A stretch of 7,374 bases of DNA from Bacteroidota bacterium (GTDB lineage: Bacteria > Bacteroidota > Ignavibacteria > Kapaibacteriales > UBA2268). The position numbers and the translations under genes were made by a program. Below, piece after piece: positions 1-5,864 of the stretch (position 1 is its first letter; each line of letters opens with the position of its first letter). The notes beneath the pieces are model-generated. The model saw only the letters and a list, made by a program, of their open reading frames with translations, was not told where the DNA came from and searched no databases. The DNA lies in NCBI GenBank assembly GCA_017428585.1, contig JAFRQN010000294.1, forward strand, positions 1-7,374, read 5' to 3'.

Positions 1-1
1 C

Positions 2-1321
2 TTTAATACTAAAATAGGAGCTGTACTTGCAATTATAGGTTCTGCTGTTGGATTGGGAAATTTATGGCGCTTTCCTTATGTAGTTGGACAGAATGGTGGA
101 GCTGCTTTTATATTGATTTATTTTATTTTTGTTATAGGATTATGTGTTCCTCTAATGGTTGCAGAACTATTAATAGGTAGACGCGGCGGATCTCATAATG
201 CTGGATGTTTTAAGGCGATAAAAGAGGATAGTAAATTTTATTTGTTTGGATATGTTGGTATTTTATCAGCCTTTGTAATTCTATCTTTTTATAGTGTTGT
301 TGGAGGTTGGGTTTTAAATTATTTGGGTCAGTCTATAATATCTTTTAATAATCCTCAAGTGAATGAACTAAGCAATATTTTTAATAATTTTGTTATTAAT
401 CCAGTAAGACCACTTGTATTACATTTAGTATTTATAGTTCTGACAGCTTTAATTGTTATTGCTGGAGTGGAAAAAGGTATTGAGAAAATATCTAAATTTT
501 TTATGCCTATTTTATTTATATTAATAATTGTATTAGCAATACGTTCAGTAACATTAGATGGAGCAGTACAAGGCTTAAATTTTTTATTCAAAGCAGATTT
601 TTCTAAAGTAACAAATGAAACAATATTTGAGGCATTAGGTCAAGCATTCTTTTCTTTAAGTTTAGGAATGGGGTGTGTAATGACTTATGGTTCATATATG
701 AGTAAAAACTCAAATATTATTAAATCTTCAATTATTGTTTCTATTTCTGATACACTGTTTGCATTAATAGCTGGTATAGCAATTATTCCTGCTGTATTTT
801 CTTTTAATTTACAGCCAACAGCTGGTCCAGGATTAGTTTTTATTGTATTGCCAGAAATATTTGCTAAATTAAATGGTGGAAGTTTTTTTCAAATTATTTT
901 CTTCTTTGTTGTTTTTATTGCAGCAATCAGTTCTTCAATATCATTATTAGAAGTTGTTGTTAGTTATGTTGTAGAAGAATTTAAAATAACAAGAAAAAAA
1001 GCAACAATTATTACAACAATAATTATTGCTATAATTGGTTGTTTTTGTTCTTTATCAGAAGGAGTATTATCTGATTTTAAGATTGCAGGAATGACTTTAT
1101 TTTCCTTATTTGATTATGTTTCATCTAATATTTTACTTCCTTTTGGTAGTATAGGAATAGCAATATTTGTTGGTTGGCGTATGAAAAAGAAAGATGTATT
1201 TGAAGAATTGTCAAATAATGGACAAATAAAAATAATGTGTAAATCATATTTTATACTTGTTATTAAATATATAGCACCAATTGCTATTTCCTTGATTTTA
1301 TTAAAATCTTTATTCTGGTAA
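2..1321 (+). CDS. Sodium-dependent amino-acid transporter, NSS/SNF family (5' end cut by window edge)
   Basis: Inner-membrane symporter that should use the sodium gradient to import an amino acid; the substrate cannot be read from sequence. The frame is open from base 2, so the TTG at 53 is an internal Leu codon, not a start; 439 residues are visible and roughly 5-15 are probably missing. Residues 13-25 (GSAVGLGNLWRFP) are the unwound TM1 signature; by analogy with LeuT, G13, A15, V16 and N20 fall at Na1/Na2 positions and R23 at the extracellular gate. Residues 216-224 (FFSLSLGMG) match the TM6 unwound segment, and AAISSSIS near 307-314 matches TM8, with Ser at the LeuT Thr354 position. I count about 11 hydrophobic segments, which suits the short MhsT/Tyt1-like branch without TM12. 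It ends in TAA, 34 bp before the rplM promoter, and looks like a separate unit. Family assignment is firm; substrate is unknown. Confidence 0.95.
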   Translation, partial: FNTKIGAVLAIIGSAVGLGNLWRFPYVVGQNGGAAFILIYFIFVIGLCVPLMVAELLIGRRGGSHNAGCFKAIKEDSKFYLFGYVGILSAFVILSFYSVVGGWVLNYLGQSIISFNNPQVNELSNIFNNFVINPVRPLVLHLVFIVLTALIVIAGVEKGIEKISKFFMPILFILIIVLAIRSVTLDGAVQGLNFLFKADFSKVTNETIFEALGQAFFSLSLGMGCVMTYGSYMSKNSNIIKSSIIVSISDTLFALIAGIAIIPAVFSFNLQPTAGPGLVFIVLPEIFAKLNGGSFFQIIFFFVVFIAAISSSISLLEVVVSYVVEEFKITRKKATIITTIIIAIIGCFCSLSEGVLSDFKIAGMTLFSLFDYVSSNILLPFGSIGIAIFVGWRMKKKDVFEELSNNGQIKIMCKSYFILVIKYIAPIAISLILLKSLFW

Positions 1322-1355
1322 CTAGTTTATATATTCATAATAGATTTAAAAAAAA

Positions 1356-1387
1356 TTTGTAAAATTATTTATTTTTTTGTATTTTTG
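1356..1387 (+). promoter_or_regulatory. Bacteroidota-type promoter for the rplM operon
   Basis: TTTG at 1356-1359, a 20-base spacer, then TATTTTTG at 1380-1387. This is an exact match to the -33 TTTG / -7 TAnnTTTG consensus established for the Bacteroidota primary sigma factor. Transcription should begin near 1391-1394, leaving a leader of about 25-40 bases before rplM. The same motif with the same spacer occurs before rpsO. The background is very AT-rich, so a chance match is possible, but position and spacing fit well. Confidence 0.68.
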
Positions 1388-1400
1388 TAACCTTTACAAA
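1384..1400. repeat. Inverted repeat over the rplM -7 element and predicted start site
   Basis: TTTGTAA (1384-1390) and TTACAAA (1394-1400) are perfect inverted copies around the 3-base spacer CCT. The left arm includes the end of the -7 element and the right arm lies at or just after the predicted transcription start. It could be an operator or a small hairpin at the 5' end of the transcript. The function is inference, and a 7-bp AT-rich repeat can arise by chance. Confidence 0.4.
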
Positions 1401-1419
1401 TGTTATAAGAATTATTAGT

Positions 1420-1423
1420 GGAG
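1420..1423 (+). promoter_or_regulatory. Shine-Dalgarno GGAG that favours a TTG start for rplM
   Basis: GGAG sits 6 bases before TTG 1430. It resembles the GGAGAAAG before rpsI (1911-1918). If the upstream GTG at 1418 were the start, this motif would be inside the coding sequence and the GTG would have no clear ribosome binding site. Confidence 0.5.
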
Positions 1424-1429
1424 AAAATT

Positions 1430-1876
1430 TTGAAGCCTTCAGCAAAAATTACAAAGTCTTTTCGAAAGGAAGACGTACAACACAATTGGTGGGTTGTTGA
1501 TGCCGCAGGTCAAACAGTAGGACGCCTTGCAACACAGGTTGCTATTTTATTGCGAGGAAAACATAAACCTAATTTTACTCCTCATGTAGATGTAGGAGAT
1601 TATGTTATCGTAATAAATGCTGATAAAGCTGTATTTCAAGGTAAACGTGCAGAACAAAAAGAATATGCACATCATACAATGTATCCAGGCGGTCGTAAAG
1701 TTCGTAAATACACTGAATTGAAAAAAACAAAACCTGAATTTATTTTGGAACATGCTATAAATGGAATGATTCCAAAAACAAAATTAGGTGCTTCAATTCG
1801 TAAAAAATTAAGAGTTTATAGTGGTAGTGAGCATAAACATACTGCTCAACAACCAGTAGAATTTAAACTTACATAG
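1430..1876 (+). CDS. rplM: 50S ribosomal protein L13 (uL13)
   Basis: Primary 23S rRNA-binding protein of the large subunit, needed early in 50S assembly. From TTG 1430 it is 148 residues, close to the bacterial norm of about 142-152. Landmarks in order: WWVVDA (20-25), GRLAT (31-35), LRGKHKP (41-47), FTPHVDVGD (49-57), NADK (63-66), YPGG (85-88), GMIPK (112-116) and the C-terminal signature from LRVYSG to AQQP (127-142). The start is either GTG 1418 (152 residues) or TTG 1430; I prefer TTG because of the GGAG at 1420-1423, and both give an N-terminal extension of plausible length. It is the first gene of rplM-rpsI-rpsB-tsf and is followed by rpsI after 46 bp. In E. coli L13 represses its own operon; no comparable leader is obvious here, as the 5' UTR is very short. 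The identity is certain; only the start is in doubt. Confidence 0.97.
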   Translation: MKPSAKITKSFRKEDVQHNWWVVDAAGQTVGRLATQVAILLRGKHKPNFTPHVDVGDYVIVINADKAVFQGKRAEQKEYAHHTMYPGGRKVRKYTELKKTKPEFILEHAINGMIPKTKLGASIRKKLRVYSGSEHKHTAQQPVEFKLT

Positions 1877-1910
1877 TAAATTTTGTAAGTAAAAAATGTT
1901 TTATAATAAT

Positions 1911-1914
1911 GGAG
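1911..1914 (+). promoter_or_regulatory. Shine-Dalgarno of rpsI
   Basis: GGAG lies 8 bases before ATG 1923. It selects that codon over the in-frame ATG at 1896, whose extra nine residues (MFYNNGESL) do not resemble the family's N-terminus. Confidence 0.7.
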
Positions 1915-1922
1915 AAAGTTTA

Positions 1923-2312
1923 ATGAATGCATTTGCTGCAACGGGACGTAGAAAATGTGCAGTAGCGCAAGTTAGACTTATTTCACCAGGTCAAGGTACA
2001 ATAACAATAAATAAACGTCCTGTTGAAGAGTATTTTCCTGTTGAAGTATGGCGAGTTAATGCTATACGTCCTTTGGAATTAACAGGTTTACGCGGCACTT
2101 TTGATGTTGCTATAAAAGTAACAGGTGGTGGTGTTAGCGGTCAAACAGGAGCTGTTTCTTTAGGTATTGCACGTGCACTTTGTCAATATGACGAAGAATT
2201 ACGTTCAAAATTGCGTACTGAAGAACTTCTTACAAGAGATCCAAGAATGGTTGAACGTAAGAAATATGGTAGAAAAAAGGCTCGCAAGCGTTTCCAATTC
2301 TCAAAACGTTAA
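1923..2312 (+). CDS. rpsI: 30S ribosomal protein S9 (uS9)
   Basis: Small-subunit head protein whose C-terminal tail reaches the P-site tRNA. It is 129 residues, the usual length. Visible features are TGRRK (7-11), the VEEYFP segment (34-39), the glycine-rich GGGVSGQTGA stretch (68-77), and the basic C-terminus TRDPRM (104-109) through ARKRFQFSKR. The terminal SKR, which contacts P-site tRNA in known structures, is intact. The start was chosen by the GGAG at 1911-1914 and by fit to the family. It follows rplM by 46 bp, the conserved L13-S9 pair, and is surely co-transcribed with it. The body sequence around RPLELTG looks closer to Chlorobi/Ignavibacteria S9 than to typical Bacteroides S9; that is a memory-based impression and should be tested with a tree. 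Confidence 0.98.
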   Translation: MNAFAATGRRKCAVAQVRLISPGQGTITINKRPVEEYFPVEVWRVNAIRPLELTGLRGTFDVAIKVTGGGVSGQTGAVSLGIARALCQYDEELRSKLRTEELLTRDPRMVERKKYGRKKARKRFQFSKR

Positions 2313-2346
2313 TATTATTAAATATATTATTAATACTAATTATTGT

Positions 2347-2372
2347 TTTAATAATATGTTTATATTATTAAG
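2347..2372 (+). other. AT-only hairpin after rpsI
   Basis: TTAATAATAT (2348-2357) pairs perfectly with 2362-2371 around a GTTT loop, plus one outer T-G wobble. No T-run follows and the stem has no G-C pair, so it is a poor terminator. The surrounding 2313-2411 is almost pure A/T and such stems are expected there. It could act as a weak 3' end or processing site; more likely it is compositional. Confidence 0.25.
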
Positions 2373-2411
2373 TAAAAATAATATAATAAAATTTTTATTA
2401 ATTTTTAATTA

Positions 2412-2473
2412 GACATATTTCTGGATTGCTATATGTGTCGCAATATGAAGCACAAGTATTGTGTTTATAGCAA
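2412..2473 (+). ncRNA. Candidate structured rpsB leader (H-type pseudoknot)
   Basis: Three helices can form together. P1 is 2412-2418 with 2433-2439 (7 bp, one G-U). P2 is 2426-2432 with 2467-2473 (7 bp, TTGCTAT/ATAGCAA). P3 is 2448-2455 with 2459-2466 (8 bp, one G-U, GTA loop). P2 pairs the loop of P1 with downstream sequence, so P1 and P2 make an H-type pseudoknot. The strands abut exactly at 2432/2433 and 2466/2467, which would allow stacking. An alternative 7-bp pairing, 2440-2446 with 2456-2462, competes with P3. The block carries G and C and stands out from the pure A/T sequence before it. It ends 14 bases before ATG 2488 and 44 before the preferred rpsB start. In E. coli, S2 represses rpsB-tsf through the rpsB leader; the same role here is inference. 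I did not recognise a named RNA family. Confidence 0.45.
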
Positions 2474-2500
2474 GTTGAAGGAAATAGATGTTTTTAACAC

Positions 2501-2505
2501 AGGAG
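2501..2505 (+). promoter_or_regulatory. Shine-Dalgarno of rpsB
   Basis: AGGAG lies 12 bases before ATG 2518, a rather long spacing. A second candidate, AAGGA at 2478-2482, lies 5 bases before the in-frame ATG 2488. Both starts are therefore physically possible; family alignment favours 2518. Confidence 0.5.
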
Positions 2506-2517
2506 ATAAAATTTTTT

Positions 2518-3426
2518 ATGGCAGATAATTATGTAGGTGTTGAGCAACTAATAGAAGCTGGCGCACACTTTGGTCATCTTACTCGTCGTTGGAATCCAAA
2601 AATGAATAAATATATTTTTGGCGAACGTAATGGTATTCACATAATAGATGTAAGAAAAACACAAATATTAATAAATTATTGTCGTGATCTTATCCACAAT
2701 ATAGCTTCTCAAGGTAAAAATGTTCTTTTTGTTGGAACAAAAACACAAGCTAAAAATATAGTTGTTGATCAAGCTACTCGTGCTGGAATAAATTATGTAT
2801 CAGAACGTTGGTTAGGCGGTATGCTTACTAACTTCTCAACAATACGAAAAAGTATTCGTCGTTTATCTAATATTGATAAAATGGAAGCTGACGGTACTTT
2901 TGAAAAAATTACAAAAAAAGAAAGACTTTTGTTAACTCGTGAAAAAGATAGATTAAGAAAAGTTTTTGGCGGCATAGAGAATATGCAAAGATTACCAGGT
3001 GCTATTTTTGTTATAGATGCAAAAAAAGAACACTTGGCAGTAAAAGAAGCAAGAATTCTTGGTATTCCTGTTTTTGGTATAGTTGATACTAATACTGATC
3101 CTGATAGTGTTGATTATCCAATTCCTGCAAATGATGATTCTGTAAAAGCTATTGATATTATTACTGGTATCATGGCAGATGCTATTATAGAAGGCAGCGA
3201 AGTTTACAAGGTTCATGCAGCAGAGTTAGCAGCTATGCAAAAAAATGAAAAAGAAAACGAAGGCGATTCAAATGATTTAAAACAAGTAGCTCCTCGTCGT
3301 ATGAGAGAAAGACGTGATAGAGATCATGATAATAATAGACGAGAGAGACGTAGAATTGCAAAACCAGATGAAAAACAGAAAACTGAAGAACCAATTAAAG
3401 AAGACTCCACAACTGTAAAAGAATAA
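2518..3426 (+). CDS. rpsB: 30S ribosomal protein S2 (uS2) with a charged C-terminal tail
   Basis: Small-subunit protein that joins late and helps recruit S1. It is 302 residues; the conserved S2 fold ends near 230. Visible features are LIEAGAHFGH (11-20), WNPKM (25-29), ERNGIHIIDV (36-45), the ERWLGGMLTNF motif (96-106), a helical charged segment (115-155), and FGIVDTNTDP (186-195) with PIPANDD (201-207). Residues from about 240 are a low-complexity tail with an Arg-rich core (260-279) and an acidic/Lys-rich end. Other members of the family often have tails, but this one is notably Arg-rich. I chose ATG 2518 because it places 10 residues before the conserved LIEAG motif; ATG 2488 would add ten residues (MFLTQEIKFF). 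It is followed by a 20-bp hairpin and then tsf, and preceded by a possible S2-responsive leader. Confidence 0.98.
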   Translation: MADNYVGVEQLIEAGAHFGHLTRRWNPKMNKYIFGERNGIHIIDVRKTQILINYCRDLIHNIASQGKNVLFVGTKTQAKNIVVDQATRAGINYVSERWLGGMLTNFSTIRKSIRRLSNIDKMEADGTFEKITKKERLLLTREKDRLRKVFGGIENMQRLPGAIFVIDAKKEHLAVKEARILGIPVFGIVDTNTDPDSVDYPIPANDDSVKAIDIITGIMADAIIEGSEVYKVHAAELAAMQKNEKENEGDSNDLKQVAPRRMRERRDRDHDNNRRERRRIAKPDEKQKTEEPIKEDSTTVKE

Positions 3427-3433
3427 TTCTTGT

Positions 3434-3478
3434 AAATTAAAAATAAGTTGTAATTATATTACAACTTATTTTTAATTT
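3434..3478 (+). terminator. Perfect 20-bp hairpin between rpsB and tsf (attenuator or terminator)
   Basis: Bases 3434-3453 pair without a mismatch to 3459-3478, with a 5-base loop TTATA. The core is TAAGTTGTAA/TTACAACTTA; the outer half is A-T. The right arm contains TTTTTAATTTT, giving a T-rich 3' side like an intrinsic terminator, but with only three G-C pairs. It starts 7 bases after the rpsB stop codon. It may lower tsf transcription relative to rpsB, stabilise the rpsB mRNA end, or be a processing site. The structure is seen; the role is inference. Confidence 0.6.
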
Positions 3479-3528
3479 TCTATAAATAATAATTTTTGAA
3501 ATTAATAATTGATAATAAAATAAATACT

Positions 3529-4392
3529 ATGAATATTACTCCTCAAATGGTTAAATCACTCCGTGATAAAACTGGAGCTGGTATGGCTGATTGTAAAAAG
3601 GCTTTAACTGAAAATGATGGCAACATGGACGCAGCAATAGAATTTCTTAGAAAAAAAGGTGCTGCATCAGCTGCAAAACGTGCAGATAGAGAAGCAAAAG
3701 AAGGTGCTATTATAGCAAAAACTAATGGTAAAAAAGCTGTTATTGTTGAAATAAATAGTGAAACTGATTTTGTTGCAAAAAATGCTCAATTTGTAGAATA
3801 TGCAAAAAATGTTGCAGATGCTCTTCTTGCTTCTGATATAAAAGATAATGATTTAAACGAATTATATAAAGTTAGTTGTGGAAACAATACTGTTGAACAA
3901 TTACATAATGATGTTCTTGCTAAATTTAGCGAGAAAATTGAAATTAGAAGATTTAAAACAGTTAAAACAGAAGGGTATGTTGAAAGTTATATCCATTTAG
4001 GAAATAAACTTGCTGTTTTAGTAGAAGTTTCTTGTCCTAATATCTCAGAAAATGGTAAAGCTTTATTGAGAGATATAGCAATGCAAATTGCAGCAATGAA
4101 TCCTCTTTATATAGATAAATCTAATGTAACTGCAGAAACTCTTGAAAAGGAAAAGCAGATATATATAGAACAAGCTATTAATGAAGGCAAAAAAATGGAA
4201 ATTGCAGAACGTATAGCTTTAGGAAAAACTGAGAAATATTATGAGGAATTTTGTTTAATGCAACAAATCTTTGTAAAAGATAGCGCAAAAAAAGTATCAG
4301 ATGTTGTTAAGGAAATAGCAAATGATAGTAATTGCGATAATTTGAAGATTGTTAGCTTTACTCGTTTTGCTCTTGGCGGTCAAGAAAAATAA
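3529..4392 (+). CDS. tsf: Elongation factor Ts
   Basis: Cytoplasmic guanine-nucleotide exchange factor that recycles EF-Tu from GDP to GTP form. It is 287 residues, near the 283 of E. coli. An N-terminal UBA-like domain (about 1-54) holds VKSLRDKTGAGMADCKKAL (8-26). TDFVAKN (79-85) includes the Asp80-Phe81 pair that in E. coli EF-Ts intrudes on EF-Tu near the magnesium site. The YIHLGNKLAVLVEV segment (154-167) and DIAMQIAAMNP (182-192) cover the core, and FCLMQQ.FV (241-249) plus FTRFALG (277-283) the C-terminus. I chose ATG 3529 because MNITPQMVK fits the family start; the in-frame TTG at 3496 adds eleven unmatched residues. Neither start has a Shine-Dalgarno, unlike rpsI and rpsB. It is the last gene of the plus-strand cluster, separated from rpsB by the hairpin at 3434-3478. 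Confidence 0.98.
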   Translation: MNITPQMVKSLRDKTGAGMADCKKALTENDGNMDAAIEFLRKKGAASAAKRADREAKEGAIIAKTNGKKAVIVEINSETDFVAKNAQFVEYAKNVADALLASDIKDNDLNELYKVSCGNNTVEQLHNDVLAKFSEKIEIRRFKTVKTEGYVESYIHLGNKLAVLVEVSCPNISENGKALLRDIAMQIAAMNPLYIDKSNVTAETLEKEKQIYIEQAINEGKKMEIAERIALGKTEKYYEEFCLMQQIFVKDSAKKVSDVVKEIANDSNCDNLKIVSFTRFALGGQEK

Positions 4393-4427
4393 TATATAAA
4401 ATTAGATATTTTAATATTTATTAAACT

Positions 4428-4466
4428 AAAAAAGAGATAGAAAAAATTTTTCTATCTCTTTTTTTT
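4428..4466. terminator. Bidirectional intrinsic terminator between convergent tsf and rpsO
   Basis: GAGATAG (4434-4440) pairs with CTATCTC (4452-4458), continued inward by A/T pairs almost to the centre at 4446 and outward by A6/T6. On the plus strand the stem runs into eight T (4459-4466); on the minus strand it runs into six T (complement of 4428-4433). It lies 35 bp after the tsf stop and 34 bp after the rpsO stop on the other strand, so it can end both transcripts. Confidence 0.85.
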
Positions 4467-4471
4467 ACAAG

Positions 4472-4494
4472 GTACAAATATGTACAAATATGTA
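4472..4494. repeat. Short tandem repeat, two 10-base units
   Basis: GTACAAATAT occurs at 4472-4481 and again at 4482-4491, followed by a partial third unit GTA. It sits in the spacer between the terminator and the rpsO stop. Two copies only; probably slippage, with no role that can be inferred. Confidence 0.6.
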
Positions 4495-4500
4495 ATAAAA

Positions 4501-4767
4501 CTATTTACGTAATTCTAATGCTGCTATTATATTACGATAACGTTCTATATCTGTTTTAACAAGATAATTTAATAATTTACGACGTTTGCTAACAAGCATA
4601 ATTAAACCACGACGAGTATGATTATCTTTTTTACGAGTTTCTAAATGCTTTGTCAAATTAGCTATTCTTGTTGTAAGTATAGCAATTTGTACTTCAGCTT
4701 TTCCACTATCTTTTGGACTATCTCCAAATTTAGCAATGAGTTCTGCAGTTTTTTCTTTAGTTATCAT
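4501..4767 (-). CDS. rpsO: 30S ribosomal protein S15 (uS15)
   Basis: Primary 16S rRNA-binding protein that organises the central-domain three-way junction of the small subunit and forms an intersubunit bridge. It has 88 residues, the normal size (about 89). Visible are the DSGKAEVQ segment (20-27), the HTRRGL loop (50-55) that contacts rRNA, and RRKLLNYL (62-69); it ends LRK. The ATG at 4767 is the natural family start; no Shine-Dalgarno is visible. It lies 132 bp downstream of ribF on the same strand, an old and widespread neighbour pair, and has its own promoter at 4829-4860. It can therefore be made independently of ahcY-ribF. It ends just before the shared terminator. The leader of about 57 bases holds only a weak 4-bp stem (ACAT/ATGT), so S15 autoregulation as in E. 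coli is not evident. Confidence 0.98.
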   Translation of the reverse strand: MITKEKTAELIAKFGDSPKDSGKAEVQIAILTTRIANLTKHLETRKKDNHTRRGLIMLVSKRRKLLNYLVKTDIERYRNIIAALELRK

Positions 4768-4828
4768 TTTTTCAAAAATTTATTTAATTTATTTTTAATA
4801 CATTCCAATGTTTATAAATATAAGATTA

Positions 4829-4860
4829 CAAAAATAATATTTTTTTTTCAGAATTACAAA
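4829..4860 (-). promoter_or_regulatory. Bacteroidota-type promoter for rpsO
   Basis: Read on the minus strand: TTTG (4860-4857), a 20-base spacer, then TATTTTTG (4836-4829). This is an exact consensus match, and the -7 octamer and spacer length equal those before rplM. Transcription should start near 4824-4826, about 57 bases before the rpsO ATG. Confidence 0.68.
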
Positions 4861-4899
4861 TTAATATTTAAATAATAGATTTTATATAAAAAGATTTTT

Positions 4900-5853
4900 T
4901 TATTCATAATTTTGAATTGTATCTTGGAAAAAATTAGTACATACTATTTTGTCTTTTTTTATTTGTTCTATTAATTCCTCTATATTGTTAAATTTCCGTT
5001 CTTCACGAATGATTTTTTTTAAAAATATAGTAGCAGAATAGTTATAGACATCTTTTTTGAAATTGAATATATTAGCTTCAATATTGATAATATTATTATT
5101 CTCAATAGTTGGTCTTAATCCAATATTAACCATGCCTGTTAAATTTTCCAATGTTTCAAATTTATTATTTAATGATATTTCACAAGCATAGACTGCATTT
5201 TTAGGCAATAGCTTATTTGTATTTTCCAAATGAATATTAATTGTTGGAAATCCTATTTTTCGACCTATTTTATTTCCAGAAATTATTTTTCCTTGTATAG
5301 AATAGGGTCTACCTAACATTATATTAGCTTGTTCTATGTTGCCTTCTGATATAAGATTTCTTATTATAGAACTTGAAATTATTGTATCATTTGATAAAAT
5401 CGGATTACAGCGAATAATTTCTATATCAGGTATATTTAAGTTTTTTAATAATTCATAGGATCCTGTTTTGTTTTTTCCAAAATAATTATTAAAACCAATA
5501 AAAAATTTTTTAAATCCTATTTGTTTGTATAAATAATTATTTATAAAGTCAATAGAGGATAAATTTGAAAATTTATTATTAAAAGGAATAATAAAAAGTT
5601 CATCAATCCCAATTTTTTCAAAAATGTCTATTTTTTCTTCAATGGTAGTTAGTAATCCCAGCTTATCATTTTTATTGAAAAAAAATCTTGGTGGTGGATC
5701 AAAAGTTAAAACCATAGTTCTTAAATTATTAGAATCTTCTAACAATTTATCTAATATGCTAATATGTCCTAAATGTATACCATCAAAGTTTCCTATAGTA
5801 ATTGCTCTTTGCTTAAAAAAAGGGACATTTTTGATATCTTTATAGACTTTCAT
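4900..5853 (-). CDS. ribF: Bifunctional riboflavin kinase / FAD synthetase
   Basis: Converts riboflavin to FMN with ATP, then FMN to FAD. It is 317 residues, normal for the family (about 305-315). The N-terminal adenylyltransferase domain shows GNFDGIHLGH (21-30), with the catalytic HxGH at 27-30, and ISSSIIR (159-165, usually ISSTxIR). The C-terminal kinase domain shows GRPY (181-184), GFPTINI (201-207), NIGLRPT (243-249), the catalytic-type Glu at 259, and REERKF (283-288). Several usually conserved positions differ: TFDPPP (50-55) instead of TFxPHP, GFNNYFG (120-126) where GxDFRFG is usual, and IEANIF (258-263) instead of IExHIF. Core catalytic residues remain, so it is probably active but divergent. 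The ATG at 5853 lies 11 bp after the ahcY stop, so ribF is probably translated from an ahcY-ribF transcript; there is no room for a separate full promoter in the gap. rpsO follows downstream. Confidence 0.95.
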   Translation of the reverse strand: MKVYKDIKNVPFFKQRAITIGNFDGIHLGHISILDKLLEDSNNLRTMVLTFDPPPRFFFNKNDKLGLLTTIEEKIDIFEKIGIDELFIIPFNNKFSNLSSIDFINNYLYKQIGFKKFFIGFNNYFGKNKTGSYELLKNLNIPDIEIIRCNPILSNDTIISSSIIRNLISEGNIEQANIMLGRPYSIQGKIISGNKIGRKIGFPTINIHLENTNKLLPKNAVYACEISLNNKFETLENLTGMVNIGLRPTIENNNIINIEANIFNFKKDVYNYSATIFLKKIIREERKFNNIEELIEQIKKDKIVCTNFFQDTIQNYE

Positions 5854-5864
5854 AAAATATAAAA

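Noticed and set aside
53..55. TTG at 53 as the start of the transporter gene
   Set aside because: The frame is open to base 2 and encodes the conserved first half of TM1 (IGAVLAIIGSAVG), so the codon is an internal Leu and the gene is truncated by the window.
1348..1378. A8/T7 stem as a terminator after the transporter gene
   Set aside because: The stem is A-T only with a loop of about 14 bases and it overlaps the rplM promoter; the base composition explains it.
2167..2412. Plus-strand open frame of 81 codons overlapping the end of rpsI
   Set aside because: It overlaps S9 in another frame and continues into A/T-only spacer; no recognisable protein and no ribosome binding site.
3491..3498. 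AATTTTTG as a -7 promoter element for tsf
   Set aside because: It misses one consensus base and has no TTTG at the expected distance upstream, which is occupied by the right arm of the hairpin.
4645..4875. Plus-strand open frame opposite rpsO and its leader
   Set aside because: Shadow of rpsO extending into AT-rich spacer; the translation is Phe/Ser/Lys-rich with no family resemblance.
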